Shown: positions 8,361-17,019 of the stretch, in pieces
Layout of the letters: every line of letters begins with the position of its first letter
How positions within the stretch are numbered: the first letter of the stretch is position 1
Origin: Pirellula sp.
GTDB taxonomy: Bacteria > Planctomycetota > Planctomycetia > Pirellulales > Pirellulaceae
DNA: 42,354 nt
Assembly: GCA_021299695.1 (NCBI GenBank)
Contig: JAJTEK010000042.1
Coordinates: 1-42,354, forward strand
Direction: 5' to 3'
The notes under the pieces: model-generated
Database searches by the model: none
Told to the model about the DNA's origin: nothing
What the model saw: only the letters and a program-made list of their open reading frames with translations
Position numbers and translations under genes: made by a program

Positions 8361-9932
8361 GTGAGCGTGTCGATAAGCAACAATTCCCGGACGAAATACC
8401 CCCTAGATTTTGATCCCAGGGTACAGTGGATCGATACAGAAGTTCGATCCAAAAGTTTTGACACAAGAGTTCGCCAGAGGAGTTCGGAGCAGTTGACCGA
8501 CGCATCGAGTTCGAACCGTTTGGTTTTTGATTCGGGAACCTTGCTGCTCGACCGCGGCACCATGGACCAGCTTGAGGCTTGGTTTGGGCCCAAGGTCTGG
8601 ATGTGGGACCACCGCGTGCTCAAGTGGCGGTGCGATGCGATTCATTACGGACAGATCCGCCAAGGACTTGCGGCCTTCGATACAGGGATTCTCGATGAAG
8701 TCCCGAAAGTCGATTCAGGGGCCCCCGGCGGATTGCTGACCTTTGCATCCGAACCGAAACTGCCCCCTTTACGCCTCGAGCAGCAGCAAGCCATCGAGGC
8801 ATGGAGCCAATCCAAGCGAGGCATCATCGTCATGCCTACCGGGACGGGTAAGACCGAAGTGGCCCTTGCGATCATCGCGCAGAGTGGAATTCCTACCTTG
8901 GTCGTCGCTCCGGTCAGGGACCTGATGTACCAATGGCATCGCCGCATCCTACGAGGGCTCGGGATCGATGCCGGGATACTCGGGGATCAACGCAACACCA
9001 TCCGGCCACTGACGGTCACGACCTACGCCAGTGCTTGTATCCATGCGACGGAGCTCGGATCGCAATTCGGTCTGCTCGTCTTTGACGAGTGCCACCATTT
9101 GACCGGACCGATTCGGGCTGATGCTGCACGTTGCTCGATTGCCCCGCAACGCTTGGGACTGACCGCGACGCTCAACGCCGATGCCAGGGAACTCGAGGTG
9201 CTCATCGGGCCGGTCTGCTACGAACTGGGGTTGCAGCAGGTCAAAGGAAGTACGCTGGCCGACTACGATGTCGTTCGCATTCCAGTCGCACTCGGACCGA
9301 GCGAGCGCGTCCGGTACAAAGAGATCTCAGGTCAGATTGCAAGTTACGTCCACGAACGCCGGGAGCAAGACCCCCTGTTTGAATGGAAGGACCTGTGCAA
9401 TGAAGCGGCCAAAGGGAGCCAAGCTTCCCGCATCATGCGATTGTATCGAGAGAAGGAGTCCATCGAGGATCGGGCCGACGAAAAGCTCGAGGTGCTCGAA
9501 GATCTGTTTCGGCTTCATCTGGGCGAGCCGATGATCATCTTCACCGGTACGAACGCGATGGCTCGCAAGATATCGCTGCGATTTCTTATCCCCTGTTTGC
9601 TTAGTCATTGCGGAAAAGCCGAGAGACTCGACTATCTCGAAGGGCTTCGCGACGGAGTTTATCCAGCCTTGGTCGCCAACCAAGTGCTCGATGAAGGGGT
9701 CGACCTGCCCGAAGTCAAAATCGCCGTAGTCCTCGGAGGCAAAAGCTCGACCAGGCAATCCAAGCAGCGGCTCGGTCGGATCCTGCGAAAACGCGGAAAT
9801 GCTCGCGCAGTTCTCTACGAAGTCGTCACGGCCGAAACCAAAGAAGTCCAAAAGTCCCGTAACAGAAGGCGCAACGATGCTTACCAAGGAACTAGCCATC
9901 GCAAGCTACGTCGACGGCCAGATCCTTCCTGA
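8361..9932 (+). CDS. XPB-type superfamily 2 DNA helicase
   Basis: 523 aa SF2 helicase resembling archaeal/bacterial XPB, a 3'-5' DNA unwinding enzyme of nucleotide excision repair. Motifs in order: Q-like LRLEQQQAIEAW (residues 137-148), Walker A MPTGTGKT (158-165), motif Ia VVAPVRDL, Walker B with DECH (242-245, in VFDECHHLTGP), motif III LTATLN (267-272), motif V VANQVLDEGVDLPEV and motif VI QSKQRLGRILRKRG (466-479). About 135 residues precede the helicase core, where XPB proteins carry a damage-recognition-like domain. The start is a GTG with no clear ribosome-binding site; the next ATG would cut into the N-terminal domain. Its 3' end overlaps the next gene, a DUF790/Bax1 nuclease, by 56 bp, matching the XPB-Bax1 gene pairing known from archaea. 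Confidence 0.9.
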   Translation: MSVSISNNSRTKYPLDFDPRVQWIDTEVRSKSFDTRVRQRSSEQLTDASSSNRLVFDSGTLLLDRGTMDQLEAWFGPKVWMWDHRVLKWRCDAIHYGQIRQGLAAFDTGILDEVPKVDSGAPGGLLTFASEPKLPPLRLEQQQAIEAWSQSKRGIIVMPTGTGKTEVALAIIAQSGIPTLVVAPVRDLMYQWHRRILRGLGIDAGILGDQRNTIRPLTVTTYASACIHATELGSQFGLLVFDECHHLTGPIRADAARCSIAPQRLGLTATLNADARELEVLIGPVCYELGLQQVKGSTLADYDVVRIPVALGPSERVRYKEISGQIASYVHERREQDPLFEWKDLCNEAAKGSQASRIMRLYREKESIEDRADEKLEVLEDLFRLHLGEPMIIFTGTNAMARKISLRFLIPCLLSHCGKAERLDYLEGLRDGVYPALVANQVLDEGVDLPEVKIAVVLGGKSSTRQSKQRLGRILRKRGNARAVLYEVVTAETKEVQKSRNRRRNDAYQGTSHRKLRRRPDPS

Positions 9933-11145
9933 TCGGTTAAACCGCAACGAGCATGCCCAATACATCGACTTGGCCAAGCAGATGTGCGAGGCCTACCGCC
10001 AAGGAATAGGCACTACGAGAAAAAACCTCCATGGCCAAATCCAAAGGATCCTCGAAGCCGATGCGGCTTGCCCGATCCGTAGGGTCGGCGCGTTTTGCAA
10101 ACTGCTCGATGATGCCTCAATTTTCGATGCCGGAAAACCCAAGCAGACTGCAGAACTCCGCAAGCGAGTGTTTCGCCAAGCCGCAGCGCTTCATCCGCTA
10201 GTGAACAATCTCGAGTCGATCCTCGACCACTCCCAGACCGAAGTCAAAGAGCAGATCGCCGCTCTGGAAAAAACGACCTGGCCGCAACTCGAGCAACAGC
10301 TCTTCTCGGACATCATCGACCACCATCGCTTGATCGAATTCCCGTATCCCTCCGACACCAACGAACTCCTGGCCCGCTACAACGTCGCACAGACCCAAGC
10401 CGCCTTGCTAGGCGCAAGGCAGATGATCATCGATGCGACGGGAGATTGGAAAGCGATCCTTCGCTACGCCAAACTCGCAAACTTAATGCACCGCATCGAG
10501 TCGATTTCCAGCGGGTATCGAATCACCCTCGATGGACCCGCCTCGGTCCTCCGGGGAACCCACCGCTACGGAGTCCAAATGGCAAAACTCCTCCCAGGAC
10601 TGCTCTCGTGCACCGGTTGGTCCCTGGTCGCTACGATCGTCCCAAAAGGGTTCGCCAAATTCATCGATACCCCTTGGGGACGCAAACAGCGTTGGACACT
10701 CAAGCTCGATGACCGCTGCGGACTCCAATCCTCAGTAGCGTCTCCCGAACTTGCCGATTCGCAGATCGAGACAAACCTGATCGAAAACTGGGAACTCATG
10801 CGAGTCCTCCATGCTCGTGAGTCCGGGCTCGAAAGCTGGCAATTGCTACGCGAAGGGGATATCCTGGTCCGAGGCCAGCGGGTCTTTTTCCCCGACTTTA
10901 CCGTCGTTAGCCCATCCGGCACCCGCATATTGCTGGAAATCGTCGGGTTTTGGACCCCCGAGTACATCCGCCACAAATCCGAGGTCCTCCATACCTTTGC
11001 CGACACACCCCTGCTCCTGGCGATCCCCCAAACGTTAAAGGCGCAATGGAAGAAACACGCTTTTTCTAAAAACCACCTGGTCATCTACTATCGCCAAGAG
11101 ATTTCCCCCGGCGAAATCATTCAGGCAATCGAAGAAAACAGCTGA
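9877..11145 (+). CDS. Bax1-like nuclease (DUF790)
   Basis: 422 aa protein of the DUF790 family, represented by archaeal Bax1, a structure-specific endonuclease that binds XPB and stimulates it. The C-terminal nuclease region shows a PD-(D/E)xK-like pattern: FFPDF (residues 337-341) and LLEIVGFWTPEY (352-363), the most conserved part of the family. The N-terminus MLTKELAIASYVDGQILPDRL is also family-like. The frame is open upstream to 9799, but the ATG at 9877 has AGAAGG 7 bp upstream and starts at the expected position. It overlaps the helicase by 56 bp in another frame, suggesting translational coupling. Inferred role: incision partner of the helicase in bulky-lesion or bubble repair, complementary to the two photolyases nearby. 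Confidence 0.87.
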   Translation: MLTKELAIASYVDGQILPDRLNRNEHAQYIDLAKQMCEAYRQGIGTTRKNLHGQIQRILEADAACPIRRVGAFCKLLDDASIFDAGKPKQTAELRKRVFRQAAALHPLVNNLESILDHSQTEVKEQIAALEKTTWPQLEQQLFSDIIDHHRLIEFPYPSDTNELLARYNVAQTQAALLGARQMIIDATGDWKAILRYAKLANLMHRIESISSGYRITLDGPASVLRGTHRYGVQMAKLLPGLLSCTGWSLVATIVPKGFAKFIDTPWGRKQRWTLKLDDRCGLQSSVASPELADSQIETNLIENWELMRVLHARESGLESWQLLREGDILVRGQRVFFPDFTVVSPSGTRILLEIVGFWTPEYIRHKSEVLHTFADTPLLLAIPQTLKAQWKKHAFSKNHLVIYYRQEISPGEIIQAIEENS

Positions 11146-11268
11146 ACTAATGTCCGGCCTTGCCGACCTAGAGTCTTGGCTTATGGCGCTTTTTGTAACA
11201 TACTATCGGAACAGATCCACCGAAACCCACCTGCATCTCCCACCCGTCGAACTATCCGGACTTGATCC

Positions 11269-12210
11269 ATGCTCTTCAAAAAAGCCAAGTTGACCTTTCC
11301 AGCGATCCTCTTCCTGGTTCTCTTGCGATTGGTCATTGGATGGCATTTCTTCCAAGAAGGTGCCGTGAAAGTCAAAGAAGGCTTCTCATCGACCCCCTTT
11401 CTTTCGGCCGCAAAAGGGCCATTTGCCAAGCAGTTCCAGTCGATGATCCCCGACCATGACGGCGCGATTCGAATCGATGCCAAGTCGATGTCGGATGCTT
11501 GCGAAGCGTATGGAGAGCAGATCAAGCGGGAGTTTTCTCTCAACGAGGATCAGTGCAAGGAAGTCGATACGATTCTGGCCGATGCGAAGGCCAAGCGAAA
11601 AGAGACCTACGACACGTGGAAGCCTCAGATCGAGGAATACAAAAACGGATTCGAACGCATCGCCAAACTTCAAAGCGAACCTTCCCGTACCAAAATCGAA
11701 TCGCTCCGAAAGCAACAGGAGGATATCGAAGGGAAATGGCGAGCCTTGGGACGTCCGGTTTTGGCCGAGATCGACAACTCCATTCCTGAGATGGTCAACA
11801 AACTCAATGCGATCGCTACGGACGAGCAAGCCAACCCGAAGCCTGAGAAACCCCTAGCGAAAGACGCCCAAGGAAAGCCGATCCGCAAGAGGGTCGAATT
11901 TAAATTCGAGGGTCAAGGACCGATCTCGGTCAAGCTGGTCGATAAAATCATCCCAATATTCGATATGTCGGTCGGTATTCTGTTGCTGCTCGGACTGCTA
12001 ACTCCGCTGGCCGGCTTGGCCGCTGGTCTGTTCTTGGCATCGGTTGTTGTTAGCCAATTCCCCGGTTTTCCGGGTACTAGTCCGACTTACTACCAAGCCA
12101 TCGAGATGCTAGGCTGTTTCGTTGTGGCTTTTGCCGACGCTGGACGCTACGCGGGGTTGGACTTTATCCCGTGGAGCTTCTGGAATCGCAAATCCACCGC
12201 TCCGGCTTGA
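11269..12210 (+). CDS. DoxX-family membrane protein with a large soluble insertion
   Basis: 313 aa. The first membrane helix (about residues 9-27, FPAILFLVLLRLVIGWHFFQEG) and the last three (about 228-295, including FDMSVGILLLLGLLTPLAGLAAGLFLASVVV and YYQAIEMLGCFVVAFADAGRYAGLD) follow the DoxX pattern; the RLVIGWHFFQEG and AGRYAGLD motifs are typical. Between helix 1 and helix 2 lie about 200 mostly charged, probably helical residues (Lys/Glu-rich, roughly 60-190), absent from ordinary DoxX proteins of about 130-150 aa. DoxX proteins sit in the cytoplasmic membrane and are linked to redox or quinone functions, but the biochemical role is not settled. It starts 123 bp after the Bax1-like gene and precedes a Tat-exported oxidoreductase, with which it may be cotranscribed. 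Confidence 0.8.
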   Translation: MLFKKAKLTFPAILFLVLLRLVIGWHFFQEGAVKVKEGFSSTPFLSAAKGPFAKQFQSMIPDHDGAIRIDAKSMSDACEAYGEQIKREFSLNEDQCKEVDTILADAKAKRKETYDTWKPQIEEYKNGFERIAKLQSEPSRTKIESLRKQQEDIEGKWRALGRPVLAEIDNSIPEMVNKLNAIATDEQANPKPEKPLAKDAQGKPIRKRVEFKFEGQGPISVKLVDKIIPIFDMSVGILLLLGLLTPLAGLAAGLFLASVVVSQFPGFPGTSPTYYQAIEMLGCFVVAFADAGRYAGLDFIPWSFWNRKSTAPA

Positions 12211-12259
12211 GCTCCATCCCAAGGGCCGCACGATCTCCCCAAAAGAACGCTGCAAAACC

Positions 12260-12318
12260 AATACCGTAAAAATAACACTGTCGAAAACAACATCGTAAAA
12301 AACAACACCGTAAAAAAC
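12260..12318. repeat. AT-rich 15-bp tandem repeat, four units
   Basis: Four units of about 15 bp (AACACCGTAAAAAAC, AACATCGTAAAAAAC, AACACTGTCGAAAAC and a 14-bp AATACCGTAAAAAT) fill the space just before the Gfo/Idh/MocA gene. The array is A-rich against a GC-richer background and ends 19 bp before the ATG, so it lies in the 5' leader. Confidence 0.8.
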
Positions 12319-12337
12319 CCTATTCCGAGGTGATCGA

Positions 12338-14125
12338 ATGCGAACGTTAAGTGCAGAAGACAAGGCAGTTGGTCAGGACAATTATCACGAAGCCGTAGGC
12401 TTTACCCGCCGCGAGTTTCTCCAAGGGGTCATCGCCGCCGGTGCCGTCAGCGGAGCAGGCCTCGGGGCGATGTACTTCGGTTATGAAAAATTTGCCAATC
12501 CCGTTCGAGTTGGCGTCATCGGCACGGGTGATGAAGGCAACGTACTTATCGGCGGTTGTACCCCGGAGTACGTCCAAGTCACGGCCGTTGCCGATATTCG
12601 GCCCTACAGCATCTACCGCGCGTTCCACGGCGACTGGACCACCCCGACGCGACCGGGTTTGATCAAGCAATACAAGTACTCCGGTGAGGAAGAAGCCCGC
12701 AGGAATGTCAAGGTTTACGATGCGTCCAACGGGGGCGTCGAGGCTTTGCTCAACGACGATAGCATCGAAGCGATCATCATCGCCTTGCCGTTGCACCTGC
12801 ACGCTCCGATTGCGGTCCAAGCCATGTTGAAAGGCAAGCACGTCCTAACCGAGAAACTCATGGCCCACAATGTCGCTCAGTGCAAGGTCATGGCGAGGCT
12901 CGCCGAGGAATTGAAGGGCCCATCGGGCGAATCGTTGTATCTAGCCACAGGCCACCAACGCCACTACAGCGTTCTCTACGACAACGCAGTGCATTTGATC
13001 CGCTGGGGAATGCTCGGACAATTGCACCACATCCGAGCCCAATGGCATCGCGGAAATCTACCCGGAAACGACTCCTGGCAACCACCGATGGTCGGAGGAG
13101 ATCCAGATTCCAAAGTCGATCGCATCAAGTCCGACTTGGATAAATATGTCAAGGAATTGGAAAAGGCCAAAAGCCCATCGGAAATCGAACAACTCGAGCG
13201 CAAAATCGCCCAGCAAAGGGCCTGGATGTCCGACGAAGTAGACGCTGCCCGATTCGGCTATGTGGAAAAATCCATCGGCAACCGAACTGTCTCGGCCATG
13301 GAGGAACTTATCCGTTGGCGGTTGTTCAATCGGACAGGTGCCGGCCTGATGGGTGAACTCGGTAGCCATCAACTCGATGCGGCGACCATCTTCTGCAGCG
13401 CCCTGCGTACCGATGGGAAAAAAGCCCATCCGCTGACCGTCCACGCCGTCGGCGGACGCCATATCTTCCCGGCCGATCGCGATGCCGAAGACCACGTCTA
13501 TTGCACCTACGAGTTCCCCGGTCCAGAGTACAACGAGAAATTCGATTTGGGGTATCGCCAAGCCGGCGGACTCAAGGGAGTTCCAAGCTACGAGCAGGAT
13601 CCGAACAAGAAAATCGTCGTCACGTATTCGTCGATCAACGGGAACGGATACGGCGGGTACGGTGAGGTCGTCATGGGGACCAAGGGAACCTTGGTCCTGG
13701 AGAAAGAGCAAGAAGTCATGCTCTATGCCAAGAGCGACACAAGTGCTGCAGCGGGGGTCAAGGCTGCCGGTGCCGGCTATGCGCTCGACACCCAAGCAAG
13801 CGGTGGGGCTTCCTCGCCGGTTTCCAAAGCCGCCGCTACCTCAGGACCAGTCAGCCGAGGATACACCGAGGAAATCGAACATTGGGCGTATTGCATACGC
13901 AACAATTCGCCAGAGAATAAACCCCGTTGCTATCCCAAGGTCGCCATGGCCGATGCGATCATCTCGCTGACGACTAACGTGGCCTTGCAAAAATCCGCTC
14001 GGGGTGAGTCCGGTTACGTCAAATTCGAGGAGTCCTGGTTCGATATCGCCAGCGATGACACTCCCGATGGCAGCAGCGTAGCCGATGAGATGCAACGCCT
14101 CAAAGAGTACAAGATCCACTCGTGA
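12338..14125 (+). CDS. Gfo/Idh/MocA-family oxidoreductase with Tat-type signal
   Basis: 595 aa. An N-terminal twin-arginine motif (FTRREFLQG, residues 22-30) is followed by a hydrophobic stretch rich in Ala/Gly (VIAAGAVSGAGLGAMYFG), indicating Tat export or membrane anchoring. The Rossmann domain follows, with VGVIGTGDEGN (58-68) for NAD(P) binding, AVADIRPYS, IIIALPLHLHAPIA and GKHVLTEKLMA (usually EKP in the family). The long C-terminal alpha/beta domain contains MGELGSHQLDAATIFC. Planctomycetes carry many such proteins, presumed to act on sugars or sugar derivatives; the substrate is unknown. The length exceeds the 350-450 aa norm, partly from a charged helical stretch near 245-290. Its stop codon overlaps the next start (GTGA). 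Confidence 0.88.
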   Translation: MRTLSAEDKAVGQDNYHEAVGFTRREFLQGVIAAGAVSGAGLGAMYFGYEKFANPVRVGVIGTGDEGNVLIGGCTPEYVQVTAVADIRPYSIYRAFHGDWTTPTRPGLIKQYKYSGEEEARRNVKVYDASNGGVEALLNDDSIEAIIIALPLHLHAPIAVQAMLKGKHVLTEKLMAHNVAQCKVMARLAEELKGPSGESLYLATGHQRHYSVLYDNAVHLIRWGMLGQLHHIRAQWHRGNLPGNDSWQPPMVGGDPDSKVDRIKSDLDKYVKELEKAKSPSEIEQLERKIAQQRAWMSDEVDAARFGYVEKSIGNRTVSAMEELIRWRLFNRTGAGLMGELGSHQLDAATIFCSALRTDGKKAHPLTVHAVGGRHIFPADRDAEDHVYCTYEFPGPEYNEKFDLGYRQAGGLKGVPSYEQDPNKKIVVTYSSINGNGYGGYGEVVMGTKGTLVLEKEQEVMLYAKSDTSAAAGVKAAGAGYALDTQASGGASSPVSKAAATSGPVSRGYTEEIEHWAYCIRNNSPENKPRCYPKVAMADAIISLTTNVALQKSARGESGYVKFEESWFDIASDDTPDGSSVADEMQRLKEYKIHS

Positions 14126-14703
14126 GAAACTTCGACGAAATCATCGACGTAGAGGCGATTCCCAAGGCCGTCGAAAAGGAAGTCCCAGTCGAGGAAGTCG
14201 ACCGCATTCCCGGAAAGATTGCCGTCGTCGCCTTCTCAATCATTTTGGTCTTGGGGCTGATTTCCGTCCTTGCGATCGGACTTCAGTTCCAAACCATCAT
14301 GAACCGACTCGATGCGTCCCGATCGGCGTGGCCCGAAGCGTCCAAGGAACTGGCGCAAAGGTTCGATCAAGCCGAGCAATATCTTGCCAGTGTAGACTAC
14401 CTGGGCAATTCGCCGACGCTGATGGACTGGAGATATCACTATTCTCAATTCTCAGAGAGTCGCCAGTTTGACAGGCAAGTCATGCCCGCGACCAAACTCG
14501 AAGATATGCTCGAGGCACTCCTCTCACAGCGATCACTTCCCCCGACAGCACCCATCACGGCAATCAAAGCGGGTAGCGGCCTGCTGAATCTTTTAGAAAA
14601 AGAGCAACTGAGAAAATCCAGCGAACAAGGGTTTCTTGGGACTTGGACCAAAGCCTTGCTGAGACTCAAGACCCCTCCTTATTTTGAACCGGTAAGCAGG
14701 TAA
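14122..14703 (+). CDS. Hypothetical single-pass membrane protein
   Basis: 193 aa, family not recognised. An acidic N-terminus of about 30 residues precedes one clear transmembrane helix (about 32-54, GKIAVVAFSIILVLGLISVLAIG). The rest is a mainly helical soluble domain of about 135 residues with Trp/Tyr-rich WRYHYSQFSES in the middle. The GTG start overlaps the stop of the Gfo/Idh/MocA gene (GTGA), and its own TAA shares a base with the ATG of the delta' gene, so it sits in a tightly coupled operon. That translational coupling is the main evidence it is real. Function unknown. Confidence 0.7.
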   Translation: MRNFDEIIDVEAIPKAVEKEVPVEEVDRIPGKIAVVAFSIILVLGLISVLAIGLQFQTIMNRLDASRSAWPEASKELAQRFDQAEQYLASVDYLGNSPTLMDWRYHYSQFSESRQFDRQVMPATKLEDMLEALLSQRSLPPTAPITAIKAGSGLLNLLEKEQLRKSSEQGFLGTWTKALLRLKTPPYFEPVSR

Positions 14704-15746
14704 TGGACTGGACGACTTTCCTGGGCCACCAACGTCAAAAAACGTGGTTTGCCAACGCGATCGGACAGAGCAAACTTGCAAGCACGTTTCTAATGGTCGG
14801 ACCGACAGGGATCGGGAAGAAGACCTTTTGTAAATTGATCGCAAAGTCTCTTCTTTGCACGCAAACGGATCCCAAGGAATTGAGCGTCTGCAACCGCTGC
14901 GAAACCTGCGTTCAGGTCGAAAAACAGACGCATCCAGATGTTCTCTATTTGGCCAGGGACCCCGAAAAGTCGGTTTTGACGATCGACCAATTGCTCGGTT
15001 CGGATGGAGCGAGGATGCGGGAAGGTTTCTGCTACGAACTGCGCATTAGACCCTATTCGAATCGCCGCAAAATCGCCATCATCGACGATGCAGACACCCT
15101 CAAAGAGGACACCGCCAACAGTTTGCTAAAAACTCTCGAGGAACCTCCTCCGGGTGCGGTGATCTTTCTGCTGGGAACCTCTGAGAAACGACAGCTCAGC
15201 ACGATCCGCTCGAGATCTCAAATCGTCAGATTCTCTCCGCTGGCCGATGCACATGTCACCGAATTGATCCTTAGGCACAAACTCGTCAGCGAACCATCGG
15301 GGGCTCGCGAGCTTGCACAACGCGCCCACGGATCGATCCAATATGCCCAGGAACTCAATGACCCGACACTTCTGGAATTCCGAAACCAAATCCACGCTTA
15401 CTTGCAACAACGCCCCATGGATTTCATCGGATTTACTAAGTCGATCATCGATCATCTCAATCAATCAACTCCCGAAGGGCAACCTAGACGCGACCGACTC
15501 AAGTGGTGTCTCGATGAGGTCATCGATGTCCTCCGCAACTCGCTCTGGACGCAGTTGCACATCGGATCGCAAAAGGGAACAGAGCCCGAGGATCGATTTG
15601 CACCGATGAGGAATTTGTCTACTCGGACAATCATCGAGCTGATCGAATTGACACAGGAGGCTCGCGAAAACATTCAGCGGTTCATCGCTCCGGCCGCATT
15701 GCTGGAAGCTTGGTCGGCCAACATTTGCAGGACGGCTCGATTGTAA
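14703..15746 (+). CDS. holB: DNA polymerase III delta' subunit
   Basis: 347 aa AAA+ clamp-loader subunit that helps load the beta sliding clamp. It begins TTFLGHQRQKTWFANAI, typical of delta'. The P-loop is GPTGIGKKT (residues 33-41). A zinc-binding cluster C52, C63, C66, C69 (LCTQTDPKELSVCNRCETC) is the usual feature of delta' and gamma/tau. Further on are IIDDADTLKEDTANSLLKTLEEPPPG (Walker B and SRC-type region) and the conserved LRPYSNRRK-like segment ahead of it. The ATG shares one base with the preceding stop. Length is near E. coli HolB (334 aa). Often seen next to tmk in bacteria, but tmk is not adjacent here. Confidence 0.9.
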   Translation: MDWTTFLGHQRQKTWFANAIGQSKLASTFLMVGPTGIGKKTFCKLIAKSLLCTQTDPKELSVCNRCETCVQVEKQTHPDVLYLARDPEKSVLTIDQLLGSDGARMREGFCYELRIRPYSNRRKIAIIDDADTLKEDTANSLLKTLEEPPPGAVIFLLGTSEKRQLSTIRSRSQIVRFSPLADAHVTELILRHKLVSEPSGARELAQRAHGSIQYAQELNDPTLLEFRNQIHAYLQQRPMDFIGFTKSIIDHLNQSTPEGQPRRDRLKWCLDEVIDVLRNSLWTQLHIGSQKGTEPEDRFAPMRNLSTRTIIELIELTQEARENIQRFIAPAALLEAWSANICRTARL

Positions 15747-15819
15747 TCGAGGCGATTGCTCGCAACGGTTTTAAGATCAAGAATTTAGAACCCGCTCAAA
15801 CCAATACTAGAGGATTCAC

Positions 15820-16038
15820 TTGTCCAAGCCCACCGACCAACGACTGACCGACGTCGAATGCATCCTGATGCATACACAAAAGACGCTTTCCGACCTGAAT
15901 CAAGTGATCATCGATCAGGGCCGTCAAATCGACCAGTTGCGACGCGAGCTCCAACAACTCGCAAGCGACTTCCGTCAGGTGCAGGACTCGAATCGTCCTA
16001 CTCGATCGGCCCAGGACGAGATCCCACCTCACTATTGA
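15820..16038 (+). CDS. slyX: SlyX-like small coiled-coil protein
   Basis: 72 aa, consistent with SlyX: an N-terminal helix with heptad spacing (RLTDVECILMHTQKTL, LNQVIIDQGRQIDQLRRELQQLA) and the characteristic C-terminal PPHY. SlyX function is unclear; the name comes from its position near slyD in E. coli. The start is a TTG at 15820 with AGAGGA 5 bp upstream. The gene follows holB by 73 bp and ends 21 bp before the stop of the convergent DUF6580 gene. Confidence 0.75.
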   Translation: MSKPTDQRLTDVECILMHTQKTLSDLNQVIIDQGRQIDQLRRELQQLASDFRQVQDSNRPTRSAQDEIPPHY

Positions 16039-16059
16039 TGCGGAGTTTGCTAGATCGAA

Positions 16060-16770
16060 CTACGATCGATCAACCTTCTGATGGGCCAGAGTACGGGGTT
16101 TGGCGACCGATGCAAACATTGAGGCAAAGCCCCAAAAGCCAACAGCAAACAGCACGTCGCTGACCAGGGTGGCTCTCCAGAAGGGCAGGCCTGCGACGTA
16201 GCATTGAAGTAGCCCTGCTGGGCTCTTTTCATACTGCATGAGTGGATCGAGCCAAGCGCCGAAATTGCTCAGCAGGAAAAAACATGCCGAGGCGATCAGG
16301 GCGATCGCTGCAGTCCTGGCGACTGCTAGCGGAAGGGAAGTCCCGAAAAAGGCCCTACCGGAACCAAAAACGCCGCGACTAGACGCGCTTCCCAAGACCG
16401 CTCCGACGAGGGTCATCACGGCCAGACCAGCGTAGTTCAACAGCATCGACTCGGGATGGTAAAAACCCATGCCTGGCACGCGAGCCAGTTGGCCGATGCA
16501 ATCGGCTGCGAACAAGGCCGCCAGCGGGAACCACCATCGCAGTCCCCCCCGAGCGAACATCCCGCAAAAAATCGCCAGGGCCCCGAAGGCCGAAAAGTTT
16601 TCAGGCAAGGGGGCAAAACGCAATGCCAACGTCAGTCCGAGCAAAAGGACCAACAGCACCAAACGCAGGCCCGGAGTCAGACTCGCCGTCAGACTCGCCG
16701 TAGAACTCGCCGAAAGACTCGATGAAGTGGATTCGGACAAGCGAGAATCCTCACGAAAAGGGGTCGGCAT
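16060..16770 (-). CDS. DUF6580-type multi-pass membrane protein
   Basis: 236 aa from the ATG at 16770, chosen because AAAGG lies 9 bp upstream; the frame is open to 16866. After a Ser/Thr/Ala/Leu-rich N-terminus of about 30 residues come five or six membrane helices. Recognisable family features are RFAPLPENFSAFGALAIFCGMFARGG near the first helices, FPLAALFAADCIGQ, and later FFLLSNFGAWLD and YVAGLPFWRATLVSDVLFAVGFWG. The pattern resembles S-component-like membrane proteins, but the transported compound, if any, is unknown. Isolated on the minus strand between slyX and pyrG. The N-terminal Ser-rich stretch is encoded by a 12-bp repeat (16679-16726). Confidence 0.75.
   Translation of the reverse strand: MPTPFREDSRLSESTSSSLSASSTASLTASLTPGLRLVLLVLLLGLTLALRFAPLPENFSAFGALAIFCGMFARGGLRWWFPLAALFAADCIGQLARVPGMGFYHPESMLLNYAGLAVMTLVGAVLGSASSRGVFGSGRAFFGTSLPLAVARTAAIALIASACFFLLSNFGAWLDPLMQYEKSPAGLLQCYVAGLPFWRATLVSDVLFAVGFWGFASMFASVAKPRTLAHQKVDRS
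16679..16726. repeat. 12-bp tandem repeat, four units, in the DUF6580 gene
   Basis: Units AGACTCGCCGTC, AGACTCGCCGTA, GAACTCGCCGAA and AGACTCGATGAA on the plus strand, encoding a Ser/Leu/Thr/Ala-rich stretch near the N-terminus of the minus-strand protein. Confidence 0.75.
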
Positions 16771-17019
16771 GACAAGCAACCTTTGAAACGTTTTTGGATG
16801 GATAATTGAAGACCCGGGTCTTGGCGATAGCTTATGGGAAAACCGAGTCTGTGCAAGCTCTGACATTGTAGCAGACAGGGAATTCCTCGTCCCGGTCCAA
16901 AGGGAACCGACTTGGAACCTAAGCTGCGGTTTGTCGAACCTTGAAAAAAACGTTACGATGTCGTTTTCGGGGGTTAGAATCTCACGCGAACAGGCCTAGC
17001 ATCGGGGGGTTTGGAAGTC

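Noticed and set aside
12109-12363. Minus-strand frame with VFYGVVFYDVVFDSV repeats
   Set aside because: Translation of the 15-bp AT-rich tandem array; flanks are antisense of DoxX and the oxidoreductase.
13058-13795. 245-codon minus-strand frame
   Set aside because: Shadow of the Gfo/Idh/MocA gene, whose motifs run uninterrupted on the plus strand.
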